Below are positions 20,672 to 33,246 of a stretch of 64,000 nt of DNA, in pieces; the first letter of the stretch is position 1, and every line of letters begins with the position of its first letter. The notes under the pieces are model-generated. The model saw only the letters and a program-made list of their open reading frames with translations, did not search any database and was not told the origin of the DNA. Position numbers and translations under genes: made by a program. Source of the stretch: Guyanagaster necrorhizus (Eukaryota; Basidiomycota; Agaricomycetes; Agaricales; Physalacriaceae); the NCBI RefSeq assembly GCF_019112545.1, contig NW_025064905.1:372784-436783 (forward strand), given 5' to 3'.

Positions 20672-21203
20672 TCCAGATGTCGACGTTCCTTGGTTCAGTG
20701 ATATGTGAATTTATTAGTTTGGACTTTCAACTTTTTGTTTTTTCTTCGTTCCGTTTACTTCCTCCATCATCTCGTTATTATTTGTCTTCCTTTCGCATTA
20801 CGGTTGTTGCCCTTGAAATGACTCGTTCGTGCGACTTCTTTGTCAGTATTAGTATCTAGTGCCCTAAGGTATCTTACTCGACTGGAAGTTATCTATACTA
20901 ACATGTACAGAATATATCTGTTATTTCATAAATGGCCTAATGGCTACATTTAAGAATTCACCGGTGTGATTGAAGCAGTTGATCGCTTTCTTATCCCTCT
21001 GGGTATGCAGCGCATGAATCATACGTCATGCATAGCCACCATTTGGATTACCAATTAGGAAGTTGAGTGCGACAGCCACAACCATTCTCAGACCGCTACC
21101 ATCCTTCTCCCTTATTTGCATGGATTTTCTCTTTTAAGTATCAAGTGATACCGGAACTCAACCAATGACTTTGATAGCCCTTTCACTGTGAGTGAGAGAA
21201 TAG
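20672..21203. other. Intergenic, 3' flank of copper regulator and VPS15 promoter
   Basis: T-rich 3' flank after the copper-regulator stop, then about 250 bp before the VPS15 start. No gene or repeat recognised. Confidence 0.5.
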
Positions 21204-24200
21204 ATGGGAAACACGCAATCTGGCTCGACTTTGACACGCACTACTGGCGCCTTGGATTCATTCGTTGCAGAGCTTGGAGGAGAAATTTTATATGAGAAAA
21301 GGTCTGTCGCATCTCATATCCTTGTGGCGACTTTCCTTGACGTATATCCCCAGTCTGGGCTCTGCGCGATTCCTAAAGACCGTGAAATGTCGGCACAGTA
21401 ATGGATTTTTGGTGGTCAAGATATTCATCAAGCCAGATCCTGGGTTGACTTTGCGCAACTATCATCGGCGTTTAAAGAGTGAGCCTTCTTTGAATGGCAC
21501 CAATTGGCAATGGTCTCATACGTAGCAGTCGACCGCGAGGCATTGACGGATATCGCCAATGTATACAATTATCAATCGTTTGTTGAAACGGACAAAGCAG
21601 GCTATATCATTCGGCAGTGGATTGCCAGTAACCTTTATGATCGTATTAGGTGCGTCGCTTTTCTACTGCTATGTGACTATTGTAACACGTTGTGCAAACA
21701 GTACCCGCCCTTTTCTGAGTCTGATTGAGAAGAAATGGATAGCTTTTCAATTACTCATGGCCCTTCGCGATGCTCGCAATCGCAAGGTCTCTCATGGTGA
21801 TATCAAATCTGAGAATATCCTAGTCACGTCGTGGAACTGGATCTATCTTTCGGATTTTGCATCCTACAAGCCGACATATCTTCCTCTCGACGATCCGTCG
21901 GACTTTTCTTTCTTCTTCGATACATCTGGGCGACGTACATGCTACATAGCTCCAGAAAGGTTCTACACAGCGGCGACGAACCCAGAAATTAGCGCAAAGA
22001 AGTCCAAGATCGCAATGGAGGACAATGAAGGCAAAAGGGATGGGAAGCTCACAGAAGCCATGGACTGTTTTAGTGCCGGATGCGTGATTGCCGAGCTCTT
22101 TCTCGAGGGTGCACCGGTGTTCACCCTCAGTCAACTATTCAAGTACCGAGAAGGCGAATTCAGCATTGACAGCTACTTGGCCAATATTGAAGATGATGGC
22201 ATTCGAGTGTGTAACTCTGTAATTCCTTTTCTGCTCATCCGCGATCTCATTCAGGACAGTAGAACTTGATCAAACAGATGATAAATCTGGATCCCTCCGC
22301 ACGTCCTACATTCGATACGTTGCTACATACCTCTCGCGGATCGGTCTTTCCAGAATCATTCTTCAGTTTCCTACACAATTATGTATCTTCTGTTAATGAG
22401 CTCCCCAGCACATCTCCTTTTACCCCTGGTCTCTATGCAGGACTATCCTCGTCTGCGCTAACCTCGGCTCCCCCTTTACTCTCTGCTCGAGCACCCTCTT
22501 CGACACTCGAAGGTCCATCTACTGATCCTTCCAATGAACCTCTTCCCAGTGATTCAGACCATCGCATGCAGCGGATGTGGAGTGATTACGAAAGTGTACA
22601 ACCATACTTGGTTCCTGATAATACGGAGGATACTGTCATGGATGTCAAGATAGATTACAACTCACCAATAAGCACGTCAAGACCATTTCAGGTGATCCTC
22701 ATCCCACTTGCCACTTCACATCGCTCATGAGCAACAGGATATCCTCCCTGTTGAGCTACATATTCCCAACCGTGAGTCCAAATTGCGAATAGCTGTAGAA
22801 GCGGGTCCACGCGCTCCAGCTGAAGGTAAAACTCCAGTTTACGCGGAATTTCCTGATTGTTTACAGTCTTCTCTCAGATGGGCCTGCGTTGATCATCCTT
22901 GCCCTCGTAACATCCAATATACGGAATTGCATACTTCCAAGCTCCAAAATCAAGGCTCTCGATGTTTTCCTGGCGTTGTCGCCACATTTAACAGACGAGG
23001 CCAAGCTGGATCGCATGATTCCTTATATCGTGGATCTTTTTCACGACGAAGCTGCAATTGTCCGCATGACTGCCTTGCGTACGGCTATTCAAGTCGTAAG
23101 TCTCGTTCTCATTTGTAGCGAGGAACCCTATTAATGTATTTTCAGCTGATGGTCGTTACCGTCATCACTCCCTCCAACGCTGCCATCTTCCCGGAATATA
23201 TTATCCCCAACGTCAAATACCTGGTTCATGACCCTGAGGTGTCAGTTAGATGCCTATACGCGCAGTGTATTGCTCAGCTAGCCAACACAGCGATGCGATA
23301 TCTAGAAATGGGACATGCTCTGAAGGCACATGGTACGTTCAAGCTGTCCAGTGAGGCGCAGGAGTATGAGAACGCACATTTTGAGGTACTAGTGTTTAGC
23401 AGATCCTATTTACATGGATGCTGACGAGGCACAAGGTATCATACGATGCAAGTGTCCAAGAATTGCAGCTTGGGATTCAGGAACATCTATCTACACTCTT
23501 AATGGACTCCTCAAGTATCGTAAAGCGCGCCATACTACACGATATCTCCTTTTTGTGTATCTTCCTTGGGCGGCAAAGGACGAACGATGTGTTGCTGAGC
23601 CACATGATTACTTATCTAAATGATCGTGATTGGCTTCTACGATATGCCTTCTTCGAGAGTATCGTGGATGTTGCCGCTTGTGCGGGAGGTCGAAGCTTGG
23701 ACGAATATATTCTTCCTCTGATGGTTCAGGCTCTTTCAGGTAAGGGTCTTTCTTTTCTGCCATAGCGGAATGACACGCTGACGAACGTCTGGCAGATGTG
23801 GAGGAAACGGTAGTGATGAAAGTTCTTGCCGCCCTTACAAGTCTGTGCACACTGGGGCTATTCCAAAAGATGCGTGTTTGGGAATTGATAAGCGCAACAC
23901 TTGGTTTCCTCTACCACCCTAATGTGTGGATCCGACAAGGTTCGCTTTTGCGGTCATTGGTGCACCGTTATAAAATAACACTTCTCGTCCAGGGACTGCT
24001 GCTTTTATTGCTTCGGCGGCAAAGGAGCTTCCGTCAAGTGATGTCTGGTGTATTGTGTACCCTTCCCTTCGGCACTTCCTCAAGTCCGATATAGCCACAA
24101 TCGACGAGCAAAGCCTCTTAGCCGCCATGAAACCTCCGGTCAGTCACATAGCCACCTATCATGACACTTAACCCTATGATCCACGTATAGATACCTCGAC

Positions 24201-26980
24201 AAATATTCGATGCCGCTGTGCAGTGGGCCATGCGCGCGGAGAAGAGCAGTTTTTGGCGAGGCGCCCGGCGCAGCAAGGTTGAAACACCAAGAGAAAGTGT
24301 GATGTCTCTTCGGAAGGCGTCGTCTACAATCCCTAAAACGAAATCAGATGAGTCAGTTATTGTCCCCGTTAACTGGTAATGGTGTTCGTAGGCTTAATTC
24401 GTATACTATTGCAGTGACGAAGCCCAATTGTCGAAGCTGTATCAGCTCGGCATGACGTCAAGCGACGAGACTAAACTCCTTGCTATGCGCGACTACATAA
24501 CAAAGTTGGCGAATGCCATCTCAAGGTGTGTCCCATAAGTATTCGACATGTATTTCTATTCTCAATTCTAGTCAGCTTCGCATCCCGCCTGAGTTCTGAG
24601 TCTGAAACCGACAAGAATCTCAAAACTATTGCCGACCTGGAGCTTCGGAAATTGGACGTCCAGCCTCAGACGGTTTTCCTCAAGTCGCGTGGTACTGATC
24701 CATCACTTGGATCAGTGCGATCTATCTCATCCAAGAAGTCGACACCTATGATGAGTCCAATGTCAAATCTGCATCGGGTATCTAGCGGTGATTTCAACGG
24801 AAGCCAGGGCGCACCGTTCGAAGATCTTCGTCGCAGGCTTGCGACAATTAATGGTTCTGCATCTTCTCTAAGCGTTACTCAATCGCCTCGAGAGCCTCGC
24901 AGTACTTTATCACCTGTGATGATACCTTCCAGCTCACCCGCTTCTGTTTCGGGGCGTCTATCTCCTACAATTGCAGAACGACCTGTCAGTCCCTCTGAGT
25001 CTGTATTGTCTGCCGCAAATTCCACGACCATCCGACCATCAAGTCGCCTACATATTGGTAGCATGGACGGTCAGAAGGCAGCCCCAGCGGTCGGGTCCTT
25101 TAAGACGAACGTAGCTGGTGTACTCGACACCCATGCGAAAATGAGATTCGAAGGTTCTCCTGAACCATCAGGCAGATCCACGCCTCTGTCCATGACTGCG
25201 ACTATACGCAACCCTAGTCGGTCGAACGCGCTCTCCGCTTTGCCTATCTCTTCCTACGGTGAGTTACTTCAATGTTCAATGATAGACCAAGCTAATTCTT
25301 ATCGTGTTCAGATGGCCAAGAACCTGGTATCAACCAACTCCTGGAGAATCTCTATCTGGATAACAATCGAGAAGTGGAGAACGACTTTGGGCCCCGTGTG
25401 CATGAAGGTCCAGTCCGACGACGGACACCCATTAGACAGAGCTTCACGTCTCGGGATGGGACGCGGAGGATGGAATCAACCTTGATTTCCCATCTAACAT
25501 CACACTCCGAAGCCATCACTGGTTTAGCGGTGTCTCCTGATCATCTTTTCTTCGTATCTTCTTCGGACGATAAGACAGTCAAGGTGTGGGATACCGCGAG
25601 ACTGGAACGCAATGTTACAAGCAAATCCCGACATACGTACGGTCAGCACCACGCCAGAGTGAAATGTGTTTGTATTCTAGAAGGGGTTCATTGCTTTGCC
25701 AGTGCAGCTGATGATGGAAGCTTGCATGTCGTTCGTGTTCATATTACTCAGAGTGGAGCGTTGCCGAAGTACAGTAAGCTTCAGGTGATCCGCGAACACA
25801 GACTCGGCAATGTGGGCGAATATATTACTTCTATGGCTCACTATAACACAGGTACATTATTCTTTGTTTGCTATTCTGTCGCCCATTGACATATTTGAGC
25901 AGACTTAGCTTCCAATCTTATTTACGCGACGACACATTCTGTCATCACGATTTTGGACTTGCGGACGATGTGCGAACTACAGACGATGCAAAATCCTCGT
26001 CATTATGGGCCTATAACATGCATGTGCATTGATCGGAAGCGTACCTGGATAATCGTAGGCACTTCGACCGGTGTCTTGACGTTATGGGATAGACGCTTCG
26101 GGTTGCTTTTGAAGAGTTGGCATGTTGGCGTGGCATCTACAGGCAGATCAATCCGGATCCACCAATGTGTCGTTCATCCGTCAAAGGGAAAGGGAAAATA
26201 TGTCATGGTGGCAGTCGAGGCGTCCAAGTGGGGTACAGACCAAACTTCTACCAACTTGATAGAAGTATGGGATATTGAACGGTCCGTTCTGATAGAAACG
26301 TTTGTAACGTGCACATCTTCGTCGACATCAGAACCGCTCGCTGATCCTCACGAGCTGACTGGGGTAGACGCTGATACGACCTCTTCGGCGGCCATTGCGG
26401 CACTAGTCAGGAATGGAAATGACGACAGACATACCTCCGTCCAACTATTGGCCTCTCCTGCTCCCGATGTTCGTGCTATGGCTGTAGGATTTGAGTTTGG
26501 TGGTACGCATCGAGCAGAGATGTATGACATCACGGCTGATGCCCATTCTACACGGTCTTCCCGTGGTTTTGTGATTTCTGGGTCAGAAGATCGCAAGATA
26601 CGATTATGGGATTTGGGACGTCCGGAGAGATCCACCATTCTCAGCGGTTTGGAATCAGAACATGATAGACCTTCGTACAGGTGGGTTACTTGAGCTTTCC
26701 CTATTACCTTCTTTTGCTGATGGATCACAGTACAATGAGCATTGGAACAGCATCTACTTATATCGAGACGTGGCCACCGTCTGCTGCGTCGAGTGGGCAG
26801 GGCACCCGTGCACCCCAGCGGATGGCCTTGATCACTCATAATCAGCAGAATCTTCTCAAGTCACATCAAGATGTTGTCACCGCGTTAGCGTGTATCGATT
26901 CACCGTTCCGTGGTGGCATTGTGAGTGGAGACCGTGCAGGCATCATCAAGGTCTGGAGGGTCGAATCTGGGGAATCATAG
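21204..26980 (+). CDS. vps15: VPS15 protein kinase, regulatory subunit of PI3-kinase VPS34
   Basis: VPS15 recruits and activates the class III PI3-kinase VPS34 on endosomes and autophagosomes. The N-terminus MGNTQS fits N-myristoylation at Gly2. The pseudokinase-like domain keeps KTVK and has the VPS15-specific variants HGD in place of HRD ([12 protein letters not shown]) and DFA in place of DFG ([13 protein letters not shown]), followed by CYIAPERF. The middle carries HEAT repeats (about 22850-24100). After a Ser/Pro-rich linker, the C-terminus carries WD40 repeats, for example [29 protein letters not shown] and [16 protein letters not shown]. The stop TAG is at 26978-26980. Multiple short introns interrupt it; not all joins were checked. 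Confidence 0.93.
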
Positions 26981-27111
26981 CAGTTTATACGTTATGATGA
27001 AGTAGATTTTTGGTACCTTCGGTGAATGCATTTTGTTGTATATATTATTTTTCTATTCATTACATTGTGAAATTTGAAAGTTCCTCCGACCTTTGTCCCG
27101 GGTTAACAATA

Positions 27112-27370
27112 GCGCTGGGTGAGAATGCTTTTTGTCGATGTTATTAACGTGACAATGGTCGTGACGGTTATCGTCGCATGCAAATGAATGACTGTGATTT
27201 TCCTATGACGTCATCACGTGAAGTGCCGAATTTTTTTCAGTTTTTGTTTATGCTTAGTCAGCTAGACTATTTCACAAATTTTCACATAGCATCTGGGACT
27301 CCCCATGTTTCGTTTACATACATGTTATTTAGGGGGTATGTTATTAACCTCGACCATTCTCACCCAGCGC
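27112..27370. mobile_element. MITE with TA target duplication (Tc1/mariner-like)
   Basis: A 259-bp non-coding segment is bounded by the 16-bp terminal inverted repeat GCGCTGGGTGAGAATG. The similarity continues inward, after a small gap on one side, through about 17 more bases with three mismatches. It is flanked on each side by TA, the target duplication of Tc1/mariner transposases. No transposase is encoded, so it would need one in trans. It lies in the 535-bp gap between VPS15 and Rna15, close to the Rna15 promoter. Confidence 0.8.
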
Positions 27371-27515
27371 TACAATGAAAATTTAAATCGGAGCGTCATA
27401 ACACGTGACATTACCCCGGACCGGGGACCGTGTTAAACAGTTTAAATCAACCACCAACCACCCCTTTTCCTCAACTTTTCTTAATTGAAGGACCACCTTG
27501 CTGACCGTATCAACG

Positions 27516-29016
27516 ATGAGCAAGGTAGTTTTTGGTGAGCTGTTTCCAATCCCAATCTTTGTTTTCATCGTTGTGTGGCTGAAACGTCCTGCGAACAGTT
27601 GGCAATGTCCCTTATAACATGGGAGAGGAATGTCCTCTCTTTTACTACGTTCCTCGGCGGAAAGCTTACCCTTTGGGCAGGAGCAATTGATAGATGTTTT
27701 CAAATCTGTCGGGCAGGTTGTTGGATTCAGGTACGCAGACTGCTTCTATCTCTAGGCACATGCTCACCTTCCGTAGATTAGTGTTTGACCGTGAAACCGG
27801 AAAGCCGAAAGGATATGGATTCTGCGAGTTCTCTGGTATGTTTTACGTGCTAGATCGCAAATGCCTTCCATTCACGAGACGCAGACCACGAAACAGCTGC
27901 ATCCGCTGTACGGAACCTCGACAGCGTCGACGTTGGGGGACGACCCTTGCGGATAGATTTGGCTGATTCAGACCCGTTCCTTGAAGGAAAAACTACTGTT
28001 CGTGGAGAACTTGTCGATGGTGGTGTCCCAGGACCGGCTGAGCAGCGGACGTGGAGTGGAACTGGTCGTGGAGGTGGTCGAAGCAGTGAAACGGACACAT
28101 TTCTAGCCAGCCTGCCTCCCGGTATCAAGCTCCCTCTTGGAACGACATCTGCTGATGCCATCAGCCACCATCTTGCTACGATGGCTCCGAACCAACTCAT
28201 GGAAGTTCTGGCCCAAATGAAGGTAAGCTCTCGTTGAATTTTCTAATAGTCTCTTCCTACTACGGTCTGTGGTGTTGGCGCGTTCGGAGAACGAATTAGA
28301 ATATTTCTTCGGCACTGAAAAAAACTCCCCATGTGGGATCGTCAAAGCCTGAAGCCTTCCTGACTCAATTTCTCTGCCTAGGCCTTTGTGATAACGCACT
28401 CCGAGCAAGCACGAAAACTGCTAGTCGCACATCCTCAACTCGCATATGCGCTCTTCCAGGCTCTCCTATTGAATCAAATAGTAGACCCCATGATTCTTCA
28501 ACGAATGCTTGCAGCGACGTCGGCTGCGCCACCACCTGTGCAACAACTTCCCCAACCAGCATTCGCGCCTCCTATGCAACAGTTCCCGCCACCGCAAAAT
28601 GGCATACCATCAGCGCCAACGCCTTCCATTCCGATGTATCATCAACAACAGCAGTTCGTCCCGCCGCCACAGCCCCCCTCGTACTACCGCCCTCCACCTC
28701 CGCCGCAACTTCAGCCGCCCCCCCAGTTGGCTCCTCCCCCACAACAAGCATCGGCACCGTCGCAATCACAGGATAATATCAATGAGCATCAGAGAGTCAG
28801 TAGCATCTTTGCTTTTGAAGATTTCACAGATGATGACTATGATAATAGGCTATGTTGATGCAAGTTTTGGCTATGTCGCCGGATCAGATTGGTGCTCTTC
28901 CGGAAGGTGAGCGTGCGGCCATCCAGCAACTTGTGAGTGTTTCATGACCATGCCGCCTGTGTTTGATTGAACAACTACATTTTTAGCGCGCGCAATTTCT
29001 GGGAACCGCAGCATGA
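27516..29016 (+). CDS. mRNA 3'-end processing factor Rna15 / CstF64
   Basis: RNA-binding subunit of the cleavage and polyadenylation machinery that contacts U/GU-rich sequence downstream of the cleavage site. The N-terminal RRM has RNP2 VFVGNVPYN and RNP1 KGYGFCEF, with VFDRETGKP between. Then come the family block DLADSDPFLEGKTTVRGEL, the hinge (THSEQARKLLVAHPQLAYALFQALLLNQIVDP), a Pro/Gln-rich linker, and the C-terminal three-helix domain (MLMQVLAMSPDQIGALPEGERAAI) ending at 29016. Introns include 27535-27598, 27731-27776 and an unusually long 28223-28381. The exon join GE|EQLIDVF requires an intron at 27628-27680 that starts GAATGT instead of GTATGT. Confidence 0.93.
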
Positions 29017-31059
29017 GTGCGATCCCAGAGACGTACAGTCCTTGAGGACGGACAGGGTCGTTAGGGGAGTCAGGGTAGAGGATTGTGGATGATTATAAAA
29101 ACGATTATGAGCACGATGATGGTCTCAATGGTTCTGCCTCCCGCTTAATTCGGGTCACCACGGACAACGAAGACCCCAATGCCGGGCCCATCCCCATAAT
29201 CGTTTTTTGTAATCGAGGCGTAATCCCTTACTCTGACGCCCTGATGAATTCACAACGTCGATATTCGCTGCAGTGTTACCTACAAGTCCAAAAAACCTAA
29301 TAATTTTATCATCATATCATAAGGAACCGGAATGGAGGTATCGCAGCGAGTGATACTCTTCTACTTTCAATTGTGAATGGAGTCAGGTTGAATCGACTGA
29401 ACCACGGTACAATTTCGATGGTCACTCAGGCTTCTATCGACACGGAGGTTCCACTTTCAAACACTCAGTTCCCCAAGCCAGGTCGAGACCTTTAACCTTC
29501 GAGGTTCGAGTTTCAAGTTTTCCAGCTTCGGTGCCGCGATGGAGCAATCGCCATAGCTTGGGCATAGTGGCGAAAGTGCAGTCTCTGTTTGCCACAACGG
29601 AGAATGCCGGCGCGCCCCCGCTCAAGCGCAGCACTCCATATAGGGTTGACGCCACCATGACGCGCGTATCCCTTCAGGAGCCTGGAATGGCGTTCTGGTC
29701 CTTTTGCAATAAGGAGCCTGGTTGACCTTTTTCTCAAACAAAGTCCTTCGGGAAACCGTCTATCACAGTTTTCTCTTTATGACTTCCTGCGCAAACTCTT
29801 CCGCGCATTGCTGCTTTCCTTGTCCGGATATCTCAGAATCTTGGTGCTATTAATATTGGAAACGTTGGTGGCTTCCTTTGATATAATGACGTTAACTCCT
29901 TAACTCCCATGGCGATGATACAAGCCATGAGCATTCTCCATAACACTTAGTTGCGTACGTGTGTAAGACTTTTCGAGTACGTCTCCTATTCGATTGAAGG
30001 CAGATTCCGTGCGTGATTCTAAGTTCGTTTATACATGCACATCGGTATAACGTAGGTTGTATATCGGACTCATTTACCTTCAAGACGCTCCGAGTCGCCC
30101 AGGTTGACTTTTGAGTTTCAAGACTTCCGTAACATCCGACCAGGCCTCGACAACGGCCGTTTCTTGGAGACAGCCTGCCTCTTTTGTCTGCTTGATTCAG
30201 CAGGATATTGATTGAGAGTGCAGGTACCTCTGCATTAGTGAAGGCGAGAACAATGTTTTAGAGGCATAAATGAAGCGATCAACGTAGTTCCTGGAAGGCC
30301 GGAATGGTAGAATGTAGATGAACGGACAGATCGGCAACGCATTGGAGCAGAAGGGGATAGATAACGAAAAAGAGCCGTGATTGCCATGGTCACTAGTACA
30401 AGGAAGCACTCCTGTTTCGGTGGAGGGACTATCACGAGAGATGATCACAAGATAATTCTCGTTGTGCTAGAGAGGGGCGAAGCGAACACTAGCGAACATT
30501 CTGGAACGCCTCGTGTGGGGACAGCGGCGCCGACCTCCAGCTTCAGCTTCAATCCGTATAGAACTGGCAGCGCCCAGAATAGTGTCTAAACATTGGAGAA
30601 ACGGCCTAGCCCTCTCCGAGTGTGTTCGTAGCTGAGCAGCGGCACCGCATGGTGGTGAAGGAAGATGATCGGACAATAAGGACCTATCTGTCACAACAGA
30701 GCCAAATAAAACTATGTTGTAGTATTTCTCAGGCGCCCTGTTCCTTGTGTTTCACTACTACAGTGTCCGCCCTACTTCTTTGAAACCGCCCATTTCCATT
30801 GACGACAGCGCTCTCTTGGTGCACACAAGCACGATAGTGGTTCCAGGTGCCCTCGGGCTGACCAGTTCGGTTGTTGAAGGGGTATTGTTCCCTGACGTTG
30901 GTTGGTTGGTTGCTATATGAGTAAGTCCGTTGTTTCTTTATCTTCCCGTCTCAACAACCCTTTATCCTAGCTATCGTATTGCCAACATATAATAATATAC
31001 CGTCTCTTTGAACGAATCTCACCTCTTCTTCCGCTTCTTCCGACCATTTGCTCACGACC
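29017..31059. other. Gene-poor interval after Rna15
   Basis: Short frames only, none with a recognised motif. The first few hundred bases are likely Rna15 3' UTR. A GGTTGGTTGGTTG repeat at about 30898-30911 precedes the next gene. A decayed gene cannot be excluded, but I could not assemble one. Confidence 0.4.
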
Positions 31060-31749
31060 ATGTCTATTCGCCTCGTCAAGACTCCCTTTTCTTCACCTTC
31101 GTCTTCACCCTCATTCTCCAGCGCCACTAGCCGTGATGCGGGCATCTTTAACTCTATTGACCATAATCTCTCCGCACGGTCTTCTGCTCCCAAAACAGCC
31201 GCTGCCTTCCGACAAGTGACTGCTAGACCTCGGGGACCTCGACCAGGTGCCATACCATCCTCTGCTTGCGCTCAAGGAGACGGTGTGCCTGCTGTGGGAT
31301 CTAGGCCTAGCATTCCCAGGCGGCCCTTGTATCTCCGTGGTCGGACCAGTCCGTACGCTCATGCTCTCGCTCCGAAAGGCTCTGGTTCAAGAAACACCAG
31401 GGTCATGTCACTACGTTCCGGTGCACCGGGCTTCAACGCTGTCCACGAAGAGGACGAGTCCGAATGCGAATCGGAGGAAACCATGAATCGGAACCAAAAT
31501 CGTTACATCCACCATCAAACTTACGATCCCAGGACACACCGCCCGCTGCCTGATGTCGTACTCCCAGTCACGTTCTACAAGCCCCTTCCCTACGCGGCTT
31601 CATACAATGCATCTGACCCCAATGCATTCGCTAAACAAGTGGCTGGGCTTCTACTCAGTCGTGTTCTTGATGGGCGATCTTCGCCGAGGTCCAAGGAGAA
31701 CAGGTCATATGTGAAGAGCAGCTTGTCCCGAGTTGCCGTCAGCATCTGA
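31060..31749 (+). CDS. Unknown disordered protein
   Basis: A single-exon frame of 229 residues starts MSIRLVKTPFSS at an ATG with A at -3 and ends VAVSI. It is rich in Ser, Pro and Arg in the first half, with an acidic patch (HEEDESECESEE) near residue 145. The C-terminal part is less biased, with LPDVVLPVTFYKPLPYAASY and an amphipathic AFAKQVAGLLLSRVLDG segment. I recognise no family. The uninterrupted frame, good start context and codon use support a real gene; no function can be given. Confidence 0.55.
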   Translation: MSIRLVKTPFSSPSSSPSFSSATSRDAGIFNSIDHNLSARSSAPKTAAAFRQVTARPRGPRPGAIPSSACAQGDGVPAVGSRPSIPRRPLYLRGRTSPYAHALAPKGSGSRNTRVMSLRSGAPGFNAVHEEDESECESEETMNRNQNRYIHHQTYDPRTHRPLPDVVLPVTFYKPLPYAASYNASDPNAFAKQVAGLLLSRVLDGRSSPRSKENRSYVKSSLSRVAVSI

Positions 31750-33246
31750 GCATTCACGGTAGGCACCCTTGATGAAACACGTTGGGGCCTCGCTGACTCG
31801 GATTTTCAGGTGTTGAGTTTAACGGAGTGGTGTCCATTGAATTTTGTCTCACGATTCGATCTTGGTTTTCTTGGGTTTTACTTTATAGAGGCGCTCGCGC
31901 TACCTTTTTCCCACCCACTTGTTACTGATGTTGTACCATCAACATTGTTTTACCGTTATGTACCTGCATCTGTATATCACACATCATCTGCTAGCGCTCA
32001 GTACTTCTGAAGGAGGAAATGTAGTATCAAAATATGTTCAAGTCGCATTCAATGTACCCAGGCTCCACTCTGTTTGTGTTTCTTCGCTTGAGATACTATG
32101 TTGGAGATACTTCATTGTTCCCGGGGGAAGAATGCTCGTGAGTACTGACATTTACCTAAAGCTATCCGCAGCTCAATACCTTCTAGACTGGTTTTACTGT
32201 GCTCGTTCTGGTGATGCGTTCGTCGGTCGGTCGGCAAACCCCGTGACATCTTCGACATCTTCTCTCGTATTCAGCGAGACGGCCTTGTTACGAAGGAAAG
32301 AACTTATGTAGACTCAACTCTGATTAGGTTCACCTTCCCCACTACATTATCACTGGGTTGGCACGTCAGTGGTTGGTGTATGTACTATGCATGAGGAAAA
32401 ATATGTCTTTTCTGCTGGACTTATACTATCTTGAGTTGATCCGTTCCATCCTTCGGATTCGCGGCTCTTGCCTAAACATTTTGCTGACGGATGTCTGTCT
32501 CTACTGGAGTGCCGTGACGGAATCAGCTCGAAGGGCTTCAGTACCCGCAATCACCGAGCTTGAAAATGGAGAGTCCTGGACGTTATCACGGATGAATCAT
32601 ATAAAAAGATGTTCCGTAAGTTGCAGCATCCGAAAACGCTAATATTATTTTGACCCGACAAAGAAAGTTTGACAATAGCCATTGGCAACCTGCTTCTGTC
32701 ACAATCTTTTCTCCAACAGGAAATATCAAAGCCCTCGAGTAAGATTCCAAACATCGATCCTTCTATCACTATTGCTGACTCTGCGGAACCATAAAACTAT
32801 CTACTTTTTACCCGGTCGCCCGTGGGAAATATGATAATGTACGCGGGAGCGCTCAAAATCGGCACGAATGTAGGAGCTAACCGTTTTCTTTCTTTTTTTT
32901 GCTTCCCAACTTTGGTAGGATACCGGCAGACGTCAGGTACGCTCCGGTTTCCAAAATCAGTCTCTAGTTTCCAGCTCCACCACTAGGCCAATCCAAGCGT
33001 ACCAAGCAGCTACGTTCTATCTAGACGTGATCAACAGCGTATGGGCATTGCACGTCCGTCTGTAGAAGTGGTATACGGCTCCATTATCTTTCTCTGTTGA
33101 GGCGGTGGTTTACCCTCCACATCTCGTATGAGGATGAAATACCTGGTGGTGCCAAAAGAATGGAAGAAAGAGAGGTAATCGTTCGTATTGTTATGCGACA
33201 GAACACTGAGGATATGCTGAAACCATAATTTTATTAATATCCCTCT
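31750..33246. other. Gene-poor interval
   Basis: Includes the likely 3' UTR of the preceding gene, with a possible short 3' UTR intron (about 31759-31809). The frame at 31919-32311 has no motif. Nothing else is supported. Confidence 0.4.

Noticed and set aside
29503..29513. GGTTCGAG as a tRNA B-box
   Set aside because: It lacks the ANTCC continuation, an A-box at the right distance and a cloverleaf. No tRNA gene was found in the window.
31919..32311. 130-residue plus-strand frame
   Set aside because: No motif and no proper context; likely 3' UTR of the upstream gene.
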